Source of the DNA: Schlesneria paludicola DSM 18645
Lineage (GTDB): Bacteria > Planctomycetota > Planctomycetia > Planctomycetales > Planctomycetaceae
DNA length: 64,000 nt
Direction: 5' to 3'
Assembly (NCBI RefSeq): GCF_000255655.1
Contig: NZ_JH636435.1
Location: 3,050,960 to 3,114,959, forward strand
Both the position numbers and the translations under genes were made by a program. This document shows, piece by piece, positions 1 through 9,132 of this stretch. Under the pieces are notes generated by a model that saw only the letters and a program-made list of their open reading frames with translations, was not told the origin of the DNA and searched no databases. Positions within the stretch are counted from its first letter, which is position 1, and each line of letters begins with the position of its first letter.

Positions 1-88
1 TCGAGCGATGCAGGCCCAGCAGCGCGCACTGCCGACGAATGCTCACGAAGCGATCGCTCGGATCAATCCAAGACCGACGTTCAGCCAC
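1..88 (-). CDS. IS3 transposase OrfB (DDE integrase), N-terminal fragment
   Basis: Only about 29 codons are in the window. They read VAERRSWIDPSDRFVSIRRQ and then CALLGLHRS, which matches the usual N-terminus of IS3-family OrfB (SIRRQC.LLGL.RS). The frame is +1 relative to orfA and a GTG at 88-86 could serve as its own start, overlapping the end of orfA by 8 bases. OrfB would carry the DDE catalytic domain of the transposase beyond the window edge. Alternatively it is made by ribosomal frameshifting from orfA, although the frame is not the usual -1 product. Confidence 0.75.
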   Translation of the reverse strand, partial: MAERRSWIDPSDRFVSIRRQCALLGLHRS

Positions 89-374
89 CGTGCTCGGCCA
101 CTTTTTTTTTGAGCCAATCGAGCTCAACCTTCAGTCGACCGATTTGTTCATAGAGCTCTGCGGAACTCGGTTCGTCGGTGGTGGCCTTGCTCGCTGAAGG
201 ACTCTCGAAAATCGAAATCGCTCCTTCCAACAGCTGCTTTTTCCAAAGTGCAATCTGCGTCGCATGAACTTTATGAATCGATACCAATTCGCTCGTCGTC
301 TTCAATCCACGAATCGCATCCAAGGCAACTTTCGCCTTAAATGGTCCGTCGAATTTACGTCTGCTCCGAGGCAC
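81..374 (-). CDS. IS3 transposase OrfA (helix-turn-helix)
   Basis: A 97-residue protein of the IS3 OrfA class: a basic N-terminus (PRSRRKFDGPFKAKVALDAI), a helix-turn-helix region with VHATQIALWKKQLLEGA, and a C-terminal leucine-zipper-like helix (LYEQIGRLKVELDWLKKKVAEH). It binds the element's ends as part of the transposase. The start is GTG at 374-372 with GGGAG seven bases upstream. The codons for LKKKV contain a run of nine A followed by G, a slippery sequence typical of programmed frameshifting in this family, though orfB sits in the +1 frame. Length is normal for OrfA, so it is probably intact. Confidence 0.9.
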   Translation of the reverse strand: MPRSRRKFDGPFKAKVALDAIRGLKTTSELVSIHKVHATQIALWKKQLLEGAISIFESPSASKATTDEPSSAELYEQIGRLKVELDWLKKKVAEHGG

Positions 375-516
375 GGTTGTCTCCCGCTCAATTGCTCGAC
401 ACGATGCCTCAACAATCCTCGATCCAAACTCCGCTTTCTATCTAAGACGCTGGTCCGAAAAACGGGGTCCACTTCAGTTGCAACGGTCATGGCGGTCTGT
501 CAGACGACACTTCGCT

Positions 517-855
517 CTACGAAGTTCGGTCGACGTCGAACTCTATCGACGGGAGTAACTTCGCCAGAAGATTCGCTGGGAGGTCCGTCTTCGACAGCAG
601 CCCCAATCTCACAGCGCGTGCCACCATGAACCAATCGCAACAGCCCATATAACAATTGTAGAGTTCCCGCGACGGACCATTGTGAAACTTGTGGATCCGA
701 TCGTTCAAGTCATGCGCCGAGCATGTTCCCGCTCGCCATTCGGCGAAGGCTGCTTCGAGCATGGATAACTCTTGTGAGAGTTCATTGTCCCAAGCACGGC
801 CGGCCAGATCCCGCATCTGCTGACGCTCTGCCTTGGTGAAGTTCGATTTGTCCAT
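517..855 (-). CDS. Conserved hypothetical protein, about 112 aa
   Basis: The protein starts MDKSNFTKAERQQMRDLAGR and contains RIHKFHNGPSRELYN in its middle. This reminds me of a family of small acidic, mostly helical bacterial proteins of unknown function with the pattern KAE...RELAG..A...EL...L...F..W..G....EL.DRIHEFHNG.SRELY. I chose the ATG at 855 because GGAAGG lies five bases upstream; a GTG further upstream at 873 lacks a site. The gene ends 40 bp from the IS3 end, with a family-like C-terminus (LLPSIEF), so it appears not to be disrupted. I cannot assign a function. Confidence 0.7.
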   Translation of the reverse strand: MDKSNFTKAERQQMRDLAGRAWDNELSQELSMLEAAFAEWRAGTCSAHDLNDRIHKFHNGPSRELYNCYMGCCDWFMVARAVRLGLLSKTDLPANLLAKLLPSIEFDVDRTS

Positions 856-879
856 GTGACCTTCCGCACACACGATGAC

Positions 880-2019
880 CGGGCCGCGGCGAACGAGCGC
901 GCATGGTCAAATCGCTCTGTCCCGCGGTCTCATAATCGCGATTGAGTATGCCAAATCTCGAGCGTGATTCGAGCGTTCGCCGCCCGCGAAAATCGCGAGT
1001 GTCAATTTATGGCTAGTTGGACATCGCGCTTCGCTCTTGTCGTATTTGACGGTGGAAATTTAAGAAGCTGCGAATGCGATTTGGCAGTGAATCGAAATCT
1101 CGAATCGCGGTGGAGTATTGAGGACGAAATCTTTCATGTCGTCGATGCGGCCGAAATGCCGCTGTCGCCGTTGACGTCAGATGAAGCAGAGGTAATTACG
1201 CTTTTTGGGATGGAGGCGTGTTACTTTGATACTTTTCCCCAACGAAATTGCTGGACGTGCATCACCACGCCGCAAAAGCGACGTTCCACGTAAATCTTGG
1301 GATCATTCGCGCGTGCTCAATATTTCGCGAGTAATTATGGCGAATCACCGATTAAACCCGTAGTGTCTGCATGAAATTGCACCACAAAGATATACCCCGT
1401 CTACCAATGCGTCCAGACTTTCGAGGGCCCAATCCAATGATTAGCTCAATCAACGGAAATGATTGTCGGAACGAGCGTGTGACGTTGAAGGAGATCGACG
1501 ACTTTCGAACAACACATTCGAGTGTCGGCACACTGTCGAATGAATCACTCAGATTTCTCATCGCAGCGGAGCGGAGCAGTCTTTACAGCGATACCCGCAT
1601 TAATTCGATGCGCGGCCCGTCAAACGCGAAAGAGCTGGCAATGGTGAATGAATGCCTTAATTGCTTGGCCAATTCGTCACGTGCCCCACGACAGTTATGA
1701 AGTTCGTACCGACGGCGGTCCTTTGCATGCCGTCCTTAAAAATTCGTTCGAGCAATTGCCAGTCGTTACGATGTCGCGCCCCCCTATTCCCACCGAAATC
1801 CGCGTCCGGCAGTTCGAAGTGTCGATGAGAGCAAAATCCAGCAAGCCGAGTTAAGACTGCCTGACATTGGCGTTTTGCTACGTCAAGCACAGGCGCGAAC
1901 GCCCCCTAAAACGCCCCCTAAAACGGCCTTGCAAGCGCCCCAGCAATGGCGATACTTGCCCCGCACTCGCTTGCGGCCGGAACCTGTATAGGTCCGAGCA
2001 TCTTCACTGGGACCGTGCG
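880..2019. other. Gene-poor region, no supported gene
   Basis: Small open frames occur (for example 964-1293 and 1371-1700 on the plus strand), but none has a convincing ribosome-binding site, family resemblance or stable codon pattern. A short tandem repeat of the 12-mer CGCCCCCTAAAA (two copies plus two bases) lies at 1900-1925. Next to an insertion sequence, this is most simply read as decayed or horizontally shuffled DNA. Confidence 0.5.
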
Positions 2020-2655
2020 ATGACGCTTCTGATTCAAGACCCCGAGATTGAGTCGCTCCTGCGCTCGTTTCGAATGCCGACGTTGCACACGTCAACGGAT
2101 ACAATCTACGCGATGCGGTCAGACTGGCGATTGACGTATGTCAATCAGGCGTGGCGGCAGTTCTCATCCCAAAACGGAGGTGATGAGAGTATCGATACAA
2201 ACTGGTCCGTGGGAGACTCGATCCAGGATGCGATTGGGGACACCCTGCGACCTTTTTACGACAAGAATTTCGCAAAGTGCCTCGCCACTGGTCGCCCGTG
2301 GCAGCACCGTTATGAATGCTCTTCCAAGCAACAGTTCCGCGAATTTCTGATGATCGCTTATCCGCTAGGCCTGAAGGGATTTCTGATCATCCATTCCCAG
2401 GTACATCAGCAGGTCGAACTCGCGGCAGCGGACGAGCGTTACCGCAACACGCACGGATTGATCGTTCAATGTGTTCATTGCCGGCGAATCCAGCGACCTG
2501 AAAACCTCTCGACTTGGGATTGGGTCCCCGATTGGGTTGAACGATATCCCGTGAATTCTAGCCATGCCTTCTGCGAAGCCTGTTTTGGCTTTTACTACGC
2601 CGCAGACCGAATTCAACTCAACGGTTATCCAAAGTTTTTCAAGACAAGCGAATAA
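2020..2655 (+). CDS. PAS-like sensor protein with C-terminal four-cysteine zinc ribbon
   Basis: This is a 211-residue soluble protein. Residues about 25-130 look like a PAS fold (TIYAMRSDWRLTYVNQAWRQF, then DKNFAKCLATGRPWQHRYEC), which normally senses a ligand or redox state. Residues 151-190 carry CVHCRRIQRP ... WDWVPDW ... SHAFCEACFGFYY. Cysteines 151/154 and 185/188 form a likely zinc knuckle of the kind found at the C-terminus of some bacterial PAS signalling proteins (C..C..IR....W......SHG.C..C...Y). No kinase, GGDEF or DNA-binding output domain follows. The ATG at 2020 is chosen because the upstream in-frame extension is low-complexity. An orphan response regulator lies 1 kb downstream. 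Confidence 0.7.
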   Translation: MTLLIQDPEIESLLRSFRMPTLHTSTDTIYAMRSDWRLTYVNQAWRQFSSQNGGDESIDTNWSVGDSIQDAIGDTLRPFYDKNFAKCLATGRPWQHRYECSSKQQFREFLMIAYPLGLKGFLIIHSQVHQQVELAAADERYRNTHGLIVQCVHCRRIQRPENLSTWDWVPDWVERYPVNSSHAFCEACFGFYYAADRIQLNGYPKFFKTSE

Positions 2656-3665
2656 TCACTCACGCCGCGAAAACGACGAATGCGAGCGAATTCGAGGTAT
2701 GAACCCACAATACCCAAATAATTCGCAATCGAAACGATTCGGTATCTCTCGTTTTCTGCAGTCCAAACCAACACAAAAACCTCCAACGAAGGCCAGTTCG
2801 TTGAAGGTGAAACGTCGATGGTGAGGGTTAACTCGCCATCCAGTCCTAATAAACATCAGGGCACGTTTGGTGTAAATCTTCGGCGATATAAAACGGTGAT
2901 TTTTGCAGAACCGCGCAATGGCATGCTCCGCCCAAAATTACCAGATTCATTATCCATCATTTGGTCCGCGTGACGTCGTCGTTCATCGGTCCTTCGAGGG
3001 CTTTCGAGATGTTCAACGAGATTGAACCGGCATCAAAACTTCCATCTGGTCGTGAAGTGCAACGTCGCCAACACAAGAGGTCGATTTGCACGCCACGAGA
3101 ACAGAACCGAAATGGTAAGCATGCGAGATATTCCAGAATCCGGGCCAGTTGTCATAAAAGCGGTCTTCGTGCAATTGGCAAACGAGACGTTCGCGTGATG
3201 CTGGGTAACAGAACCGAGGATCTTGGCGTAGTGGCGCATGGGAACCATCTGAAAAGCGATTACTGCTGGAAGTCAACGCCATAGTTGTCCCCAAAGAGGT
3301 AGGGAGTCTGCCCGAATTCTATTGGGTATCACACGCGTCAACGAACACACTTTTTATTCAAACGTTGGAGCGACGTCTGAGATGCACCACGCTGCTGGAG
3401 CCCCGGATAAATGAAGCTCCAACGGATGAGTCTCAGGAATTCTCCCTTTCTATCAGGAAATCCCCGACGCAAGCTCCCTTCATAGTCTTTCGATTGAAGA
3501 TGAAGCGGACCTGCTTTGTGAACATTTCTTCGAGAGTGCCGTCCTGCAAGCAGCATGTCTGAACAACGAGGACAGTGACCTTGGAGTTTAGGATGTCTTG
3601 GCAATTTTGAATCGACACGGATTCAACGCCAATTGTTTCATCACCACTCCACAGAATGCGAATGA
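2656..3665. other. About 1 kb without a supported gene
   Basis: Nothing with family resemblance was recognised. The best candidate is a 79-codon frame on the minus strand at 3433-3672 (N-terminus MSFIRILWSGDETIGVESVS), which overlaps the response-regulator start head to head; a very diverged PilZ-like domain is conceivable but not supported. No hairpin terminator or repeat stands out. The promoter of the response regulator should lie in the last part. Confidence 0.4.
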
Positions 3666-4040
3666 ATGACATCTATCTTAGTTATTGACGATGACATTCA
3701 GATCCTGTCGTGCCTTCGAATCGTGCTCGAGAGCGCGGGCTACACAACGGATTGCACTACGAATGGAAGCGAAGCGTTGAGGTATTGCCAACAGAAAAAC
3801 TACGACCTCATTTTGTGCGACGTGTTTATGCCCGACAATAATGGACTTGAGGTCATTCTCGAACTTCGCCGTCGGAAATCTCGCACGAAAGTGATTGCAA
3901 TGAGCGGGGGTAGTGGCGTCGGATTGCCCAATTTCCTTGATGCGATGATCGACTTCGGTGCTTGCTCAACCCTTGCCAAGCCATTCGACGCAACAAAGCT
4001 ACTTGATGCGATCGAAGAGGTCCTGTGCAGCACCGTTTGA
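3666..4040 (+). CDS. Single-domain response regulator (REC)
   Basis: A 124-residue CheY-like receiver domain with no output domain. The acidic pocket is D8-D9-D10, the phospho-acceptor is Asp52 in LILCDVFMPDNNGLEV, the switch Ser is S80 in AMSGG, and the conserved lysine is K105 in LAKPF. All residues needed for phosphotransfer are present. It would act by protein contact in a phosphorelay. No histidine kinase is adjacent; the PAS/zinc-ribbon gene 1 kb upstream is the nearest signalling gene. No clear Shine-Dalgarno precedes the ATG. Confidence 0.9.
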   Translation: MTSILVIDDDIQILSCLRIVLESAGYTTDCTTNGSEALRYCQQKNYDLILCDVFMPDNNGLEVILELRRRKSRTKVIAMSGGSGVGLPNFLDAMIDFGACSTLAKPFDATKLLDAIEEVLCSTV

Positions 4041-4223
4041 AATTGGCACGGCGAGTAATCCGCAGGTTCGATGAGATGCCCCTGCCAGCAGCACGGACTA
4101 ATCTGAGCTGAAACGTCGCGCGAGGTTCACTGAGACGACTGATGCGAGCCTTACGCTGACTTGATTCGCGGCGGCGGAATCACTTTGGAAACCTGCCACC
4201 GATGCATGAACGTGAACACGCCG

Positions 4224-5951
4224 CTATCCAATAATCGATTTGCGGCGGTTGACGTAGTCCCAGACGACGAACCGATCGAGGTCTCTGCCGGCGGTGAAGA
4301 AGACGCGGCCGTTGGTGGTTTCGGCGAGGCGATGCGCAAACCGAATGTCTTCGTGCGATTGAGACCAGCTTTGCAGCAGGAAGATGTTGATCACGATCCC
4401 CTCGCGATGACACAACATCGCCTCACGCATCGTGGCCGCTTCCGTCTTCGGGTCGGACGGGTAAAGCAGATACAGGAACGGTCCTTCAAAGTGCGCTGTC
4501 GGCAAGCCATCGGTGATCAGAACGATTTGTCGATTCGGCGTATCGCGAGTCGACAGATATTGCCGTCCAAGCTGCAGCGCATGCTGAATGTTCGTGAAGT
4601 GCGGAGGAATGTCCGACTCGGTGATATCCTCACGGCTCATGTCGGCCCGCAAGCGCACGACCGGATCGAAGATCGTGACGACCTTCGGCAGTAGCGACGC
4701 GACTTCGCTGAAATGCCGCGGTTTCGCGAAGCTGGCCATTTCAATGAATTGCAGGAAGTCTCCGGGAAACTCGCGCCGAATCAGTCCATCAAGTGCCAAC
4801 GCCATCCGTTTGACGTTGATGTACTGGCCGCCGTGCCGCATCGAGCCGCTCATATCCATCAAGACGGCCGTCGCACACTTGGGATTGTTGCGCGTCTTAT
4901 GAATCACGATGTCATCTGACCTCAACCGCAAGGGACGGGCCGGGTCACGAATCATGGCATTGATCAGCGACTGTGGAATATCCATCTGCGAGACAGAATC
5001 ACCAAACTCGTACTGTTTGGTCACTGGCAGCTCGACCGCCCCTTCACCTTGAATCGGCCCCAAGTGGCGGCCCGTTCGCGATTCCTGGAGCTGGCTGAAG
5101 ATCTGTTCCAGCAGCTTTCCCTGAAAGATGCGATACGCTTGAGGCGTCAGTTGATAGCCTTTGCTCGTCTTTTCAAGGCCCTGCTGTTCCGCCATCTGAC
5201 GGACGAGTTCCGACACCTGCTGTTGCAACTGCGACAATTCGTCCATCTGTTCGCTGTCAGCGAACTGACTGAGTTCCGACAAATCGATCAAGGCAATCTG
5301 AGCCGACTTCTTGGCTTCTTCCAACTGCCTCAACAGTCGATCGATCGTTTCCAGTTCTTCTTTGACCGCAAGGGCCTGATCGACGTCGAGCGGTTTCCGA
5401 CCGGTGAATTCGTATTTCGAGGCGAGTTCGTCAATCTGGTACTTGTCGCCAAGTCGATCAACCAGTTGCACCAGTTGCCGGGCAAATCGGGAACGGTCGT
5501 CTCCCGCGCGATACCACAGACGTTCGAGGTCGCGAATTTGCTCTTCGTCGACGGCGTTCTGAAAGGCGGACTTCAGTTCATCGGGAGGGGTTGTCTTGCC
5601 TGCCTGTTTCAGATATTGCCGCTTGACCTCTTCGACAACCTTTTTCGTTTCCCAGGTTTCCAGGATCTTTCGCTTTCGTTCCTGCAGCATCTTCTGCAGG
5701 GACTCAAGGCTGGGCCCCAGCCCCGCGATTTGTCGGATATCGAGCTTAACGGCCCGCGCGAGCTCTTCGTCGGTCAGCTCACGCAGGCTGCCGTATTCCA
5801 GCATGTGCTCGAACGCGGCCGATGTCAGGTCGGGCGGCGGTACGGTAGGGCCGGGAATTCTTGACGGATCGTACCGTTGATAGGTGTGGATCACGCCACC
5901 CAGATGCTGGCTGCTCATCGGACGAGCCTCTTTCGACTTTTCAGGTTTCAT
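4224..5951 (-). CDS. von Willebrand factor A domain protein, partner of MoxR ATPase
   Basis: A 575-residue cytoplasmic protein. Residues 45-300 are helical and charged, probably coiled coil. A vWA domain begins near 355 with an intact MIDAS motif D366-M-S368-G-S370 (VLMDMSGSM) and a later [10 protein letters not shown]. Such proteins act with MoxR-type AAA+ ATPases, as in the RavA-ViaA or CbbQ-CbbO pairs, to remodel or load metal into target proteins. The start at 5951 (MKPEK) overlaps the end of the MoxR gene by 11 bp, so the two are translationally linked. An upstream in-frame extension to 6050 is possible but lies within the MoxR gene. The target is unknown. Confidence 0.85.
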   Translation of the reverse strand: MKPEKSKEARPMSSQHLGGVIHTYQRYDPSRIPGPTVPPPDLTSAAFEHMLEYGSLRELTDEELARAVKLDIRQIAGLGPSLESLQKMLQERKRKILETWETKKVVEEVKRQYLKQAGKTTPPDELKSAFQNAVDEEQIRDLERLWYRAGDDRSRFARQLVQLVDRLGDKYQIDELASKYEFTGRKPLDVDQALAVKEELETIDRLLRQLEEAKKSAQIALIDLSELSQFADSEQMDELSQLQQQVSELVRQMAEQQGLEKTSKGYQLTPQAYRIFQGKLLEQIFSQLQESRTGRHLGPIQGEGAVELPVTKQYEFGDSVSQMDIPQSLINAMIRDPARPLRLRSDDIVIHKTRNNPKCATAVLMDMSGSMRHGGQYINVKRMALALDGLIRREFPGDFLQFIEMASFAKPRHFSEVASLLPKVVTIFDPVVRLRADMSREDITESDIPPHFTNIQHALQLGRQYLSTRDTPNRQIVLITDGLPTAHFEGPFLYLLYPSDPKTEAATMREAMLCHREGIVINIFLLQSWSQSHEDIRFAHRLAETTNGRVFFTAGRDLDRFVVWDYVNRRKSIIG

Positions 5952-7356
5952 ACCGGATTTGACCGCGTGCCTGGCTGCGCGAGATTTTTTCTTTCGAATA
6001 GAGCCCGGCCAGAACGAACTCGACGCACGACGCACGCACCGATGGGTCACTGGACGCGTTGACTTCGAACGCCTTGTCCCAGGCCGGTGGCACGCGTTTC
6101 AAGCGATCGGAATAGTGCGACGACGGCAGCATGTCACCCACTTCAATCTTCACACCCTGACTGAAGATCTGCGCAATCTCGTCCATGCCATGTTTGTCGA
6201 CATACTCTTCAAAGACATTGCGAATCGCTTCGGCAATCAGCGAATCCAAAATCTGCCGTTCGCTCATCTGATGGCTGCCCATCAGATCCAGCTCCAGCTT
6301 CCCTAGTGACGACGAATAAAGGTGCCCCAGATCGCTGATTCGGGGAACGGAGGGACGTTCACCCAAACGAGCCCCACGCTGACGGGCACTGGCGATCATG
6401 GTGCCATAGTTCGCAATGCTAAACCGCGCACTGACCCCTGACTGCTGATCAATGTATTTGGATCGACGCGCGACAACGCTCAGTTCTTCGATGATTTCTT
6501 TCATAAAACGAGGCACGATCACGGGGAACGGTTCGCCCAGATCGATGTCAGTCTCTTGCTCCATGATTTCGATCCCGAGATCGCGGTCTTCGGGGTAGTG
6601 CGTATGGATGACCGACCCGATACGGTCTTTCAACTGCGGAATCACTTTTCCGCTGCGGTTGTAGGTCGCCGGATTGGCGGAAAAGAGAATCAGGACATCG
6701 ATGTCGAAACGGATTGGATAGCCACGAATCTGGACATCGCGTTCCTCAAGGATGTTGAACATGCCGACCTGAACGAGTTCGTCGAGCTCCGGAAGTTCGT
6801 TCATGGCAAAAATCCCGCGGTGCATGCGTGGAATCAAGCCGAAATGCAACGCCGATTCGGCGGACATGCTGGTACCGCCCGCGAGCTTGGCGGGATCGAT
6901 TTCCCCAATAATGTCGGCAAACTTGGTTCCCGGCGCCAGACGCTCGACATAGCGATCGTCGCGTGCCCACCAACCGATGGGAACATCTTCGGGCGGAACA
7001 TTCGCCACCAAGTCGCGGCAAACGCTTGTGATGGGATTGTAGGGATCGTCATGCAGAGGTGCTTCGGGGTGGGCGATATAAGGAATCGCATCGTCCAGAA
7101 AGCGGACCAGCGTCCGCATCAGACGGCTTTTCCCCTGCCCTTTCTCGCCCAGGAACAGCATATCGTGGCCCGCAATCAACGCGATGTTGATCTCGGGAAT
7201 CACGGTGTTTTCATAGCCCACGATCCCTGGAAACAGTGGCTCGCTGCTGGAGAGGGCTTTTAAAAAGTTGCTGCGAATTTCCTCTTTGACGGTTCTTGAA
7301 ACCCAGCCACTTTCTCGCAGTTCTCGCAGATTTGACGGTCGGCTGTGATGCGACAT
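5941..7356 (-). CDS. MoxR/Mg-chelatase-like AAA+ ATPase
   Basis: A 471-residue AAA+ protein related to magnesium-chelatase subunit I and MoxR. Walker A is G70-EKGQGKS-77. The Walker B region is [20 protein letters not shown] (181-200), with Asn186 where many AAA+ proteins have Asp. The following [12 protein letters not shown] and sensor-1 region [11 protein letters not shown] are typical. It would hydrolyse ATP to drive conformational work on a partner or substrate through the downstream vWA protein, whose start codon it overlaps. GGGAT lies a few bases before the ATG. The pair probably forms one chaperone or insertase module; the substrate is not evident. Confidence 0.88.
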   Translation of the reverse strand: MSHHSRPSNLRELRESGWVSRTVKEEIRSNFLKALSSSEPLFPGIVGYENTVIPEINIALIAGHDMLFLGEKGQGKSRLMRTLVRFLDDAIPYIAHPEAPLHDDPYNPITSVCRDLVANVPPEDVPIGWWARDDRYVERLAPGTKFADIIGEIDPAKLAGGTSMSAESALHFGLIPRMHRGIFAMNELPELDELVQVGMFNILEERDVQIRGYPIRFDIDVLILFSANPATYNRSGKVIPQLKDRIGSVIHTHYPEDRDLGIEIMEQETDIDLGEPFPVIVPRFMKEIIEELSVVARRSKYIDQQSGVSARFSIANYGTMIASARQRGARLGERPSVPRISDLGHLYSSSLGKLELDLMGSHQMSERQILDSLIAEAIRNVFEEYVDKHGMDEIAQIFSQGVKIEVGDMLPSSHYSDRLKRVPPAWDKAFEVNASSDPSVRASCVEFVLAGLYSKEKISRSQARGQIRYET

Positions 7357-7497
7357 GGATATCCCGTAAACGATCGGCCGTGAATGAAAAAGAGGTCCGT
7401 CCCGCGTCCGTCAGTCGGATGAAACATCAATCCGCGGTGACGCAGAAAGTATAGACCGGCCGGTCGAATGAACAATCGCCGTGACGACGAGAAACCG

Positions 7498-7833
7498 TTA
7501 CAGAATCCACCAATTTATCCAGGCATTGACCAACCAGCCCAGCGGCGGACAGATCTCGCACAGGAGCGCGAGCGGCAGATAGAGTCGGGCAAACCACTTG
7601 GGACCATTGGCATAAACCGCGCCATACCAGATCCAGAACAAGGGACCGATGGAAACTCCCGCGATGACGACGTAGATCAACAGATACAGCACGATGTCGG
7701 CAAAAAAACGAATCCAGGTCCTTCGCCGTCGTCCCTTCGGATTGGTAGGCCCCGCCTCCGTAGTGACTTCTGTTTCGCGCAGTGGGGGCGTTGCCGCCGA
7801 AATCGGATTCGAAGTTGGATGTTCAACGTGCAT
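7498..7833 (-). CDS. Small membrane protein, hypothetical
   Basis: This 111-residue protein has a polar N-terminus of about 38 residues ending in GRRRRTWIRFF, followed by two hydrophobic stretches (FADIVLYLLIYVVIAGVSIG and a second one covering LYLPLALLCEICPPLGWLV). It should be an inner-membrane protein with the basic cluster on the cytoplasmic side. AAGG seven bases before the ATG supports the start. It follows the MoxR/vWA genes on the opposite side of a 140 bp gap and may or may not belong with them. I do not recognise the family. Confidence 0.65.
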   Translation of the reverse strand: MHVEHPTSNPISAATPPLRETEVTTEAGPTNPKGRRRRTWIRFFADIVLYLLIYVVIAGVSIGPLFWIWYGAVYANGPKWFARLYLPLALLCEICPPLGWLVNAWINWWIL

Positions 7834-7943
7834 CGGTCGCCTTGCGCTGGAAGAGCTGGTCGCGGGGTCTCAAGGTGTCTTGTGACGTACCCCTCGCCGT
7901 GCATCATGCGGACGAAGAAACCCGGCTCCTGCGCATTATACGG

Positions 7944-8834
7944 TCACGGGCTCAGCCAGCCATGCAATTTTAGCCATCCGGCGCACGCGACGGGCCATTG
8001 GTCCGTGCCGCGATGCTTTTTTGCCAGCCCAATGCCGTGGGGACCTTTCTCGTACAGGTGCAATTCGACGGGAACACCGGCCTTCACACAGGCAAGATAG
8101 AATCGCACGCTATTCTCAGGCTTGACGCCCTTGTCTTCCGTCGTATGCCACAAGAAGACCGGAGGAGTCTGATCGGTCACCTGCGTGTCATTCGAGAGCA
8201 ATGCGACCAGTTGCGGATCGGGCTGTTCCCCCAGCAGGTTCTTTCGCGAACCGCGATGTGTGACGACGTCGTCCTGGAACGTGATCACCGGATAACACAG
8301 CACCGCGAAATCGGGACGACAACTGACGCGATCAATCGGATCGGCCGCCGCCACATCACCTCCGTCGAAGTGTGTTGCCGCCGTGGAGGCGAGATGACCA
8401 CCAGCGGAAAAGCCGAGGACGCCAATTTTCTGAGGATCGAGTTTCCATTCCGCCGCTCGACTGCGAACCGTTCGCAACGCGCGTTGAACGTCGAGCATCG
8501 GAGTTGGATGCTTATAGGCGGGTGCCAGACGGTAGCGTAAGACGAATGCCGTCACGCCGAGCGAGTTGAGCCATTGCCCGATTTCTTCGCCTTCATGCCC
8601 CACCGCGAGGTGTTGGTAGCCGCCGCCAGGACAGACCACGATCGCCGTCCCATTCAACTGGTCCGCAGGAGGAGCGTACAGAGTGAGGTTGGGCTGATCC
8701 GTTTCTGCGTTTCCAACCGCACCGGGGGCACCGCTGGGCCAAAGCATGATTTTTTCATTCGCCCACCCGCCGGAACTGGCCAGGACGATAGACACGGCCA
8801 GGAGAACGCGGAACCACGAGTTACTTTCCTGCAT
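7944..8834 (-). CDS. Secreted alpha/beta hydrolase (BD-FAE/acetyl-esterase type)
   Basis: A 296-residue protein with an N-terminal signal peptide (hydrophobic core VLLAVSIVLASSGGWA, cleavage near A25). The oxyanion-hole motif is CPGGGYQHLAVGHEG and the nucleophile is in GFSAGGH. The acid is probably the Asp in HTTEDKGV and the histidine is in GPHGIGL. The N-terminal WPSGAPGA is typical of planctomycete esterases annotated as acetyl-xylan esterase or lipase-like and found in polysaccharide breakdown. It probably deacylates plant or algal polysaccharides in the periplasm. AGAGGA lies eight bases before the ATG. Confidence 0.87.
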   Translation of the reverse strand: MQESNSWFRVLLAVSIVLASSGGWANEKIMLWPSGAPGAVGNAETDQPNLTLYAPPADQLNGTAIVVCPGGGYQHLAVGHEGEEIGQWLNSLGVTAFVLRYRLAPAYKHPTPMLDVQRALRTVRSRAAEWKLDPQKIGVLGFSAGGHLASTAATHFDGGDVAAADPIDRVSCRPDFAVLCYPVITFQDDVVTHRGSRKNLLGEQPDPQLVALLSNDTQVTDQTPPVFLWHTTEDKGVKPENSVRFYLACVKAGVPVELHLYEKGPHGIGLAKKHRGTDQWPVACAGWLKLHGWLSP

Positions 8835-8858
8835 CGAGCGATTCCTCTGATTGCGTGC

Positions 8859-8894
8859 GGTTCGGATCTGTGGTGTGGTTCGGATCTGTGGTGT
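8859..8894. repeat. Tandem 18-bp repeat, two copies
   Basis: GGTTCGGATCTGTGGTGT occurs twice in direct succession (8859-8876 and 8877-8894), then GGTTTG begins a third copy. It lies in the 5' leader region just upstream of the esterase gene, so it may affect its promoter. A replication-slippage origin is likely. Confidence 0.85.
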
Positions 8895-9058
8895 GGTTTG
8901 TCGATTCGGGAGTTATTGCGAATCGGATGGCGGTGACGTGCGTGACGTCCAAAGAGAGTCGATTGGACGTTTTGGTGGTTGAAAAGAGCGCGTTCCTCTT
9001 CGAGTCGCGGTGAAACGAAGACGGAACGAACGCGGAAACTCGTCGGAGGTGGAATGAA

Positions 9059-9087
9059 CGAAGCCCGATTCGGAGAATCGGGCTTCG
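9059..9087 (-). terminator. Rho-independent-type hairpin after the cytochrome gene
   Basis: A perfect 13-bp stem (CGAAGCCCGATTC / GAATCGGGCTTCG) with a 3-base loop lies about 45 bp past the stop of the minus-strand cytochrome gene. On the minus strand it is followed by TTCATTCC, only a weak U tract. Confidence 0.75.
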
Positions 9088-9132
9088 TCTTCATCGTATC
9101 AAGCTCAGAATGGATTCAAAGCGATTCTTCGA

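Larger units (their letters stand above)
1..476 (-). mobile_element. IS3-family insertion sequence, cut by window edge
   Basis: Two overlapping transposase reading frames on the minus strand (orfA complete, orfB only its first codons) have the IS3 arrangement. The left end of the element is probably near 476: read on the minus strand it starts TGAAGTGGACCCCGTTTTTC, a TG-start terminal sequence of IS3 type, about 100 bp upstream of orfA. The other end is outside the window, so target duplication and intactness cannot be judged. The end position is inferred from sequence character alone. Confidence 0.8.

Noticed and set aside
264-629. A 121-codon plus-strand frame across the IS end
   Set aside because: It lies antisense to orfA and the small hypothetical gene, crosses the element boundary and has no family resemblance.
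964-1700. Two plus-strand frames (964-1293 and 1371-1700) as possible genes
   Set aside because: No ribosome-binding site, no recognisable motif, and sequence composition does not look protein-like along their length.
1900-1925. Tandem CGCCCCCTAAAA as start of a CRISPR or telomere-like array
   Set aside because: Only two direct copies, no spacers, no further copies nearby.
3433-3672. A 79-codon minus-strand frame, thought of as a PilZ-like domain
   Set aside because: No RxxxR or DxSxxG motif of PilZ is present, and it overlaps the response-regulator start.
5049-5864. A 271-codon plus-strand frame opposite the vWA gene
   Set aside because: It is the antisense shadow of the coiled-coil region; codon bias of the vWA gene produces it.
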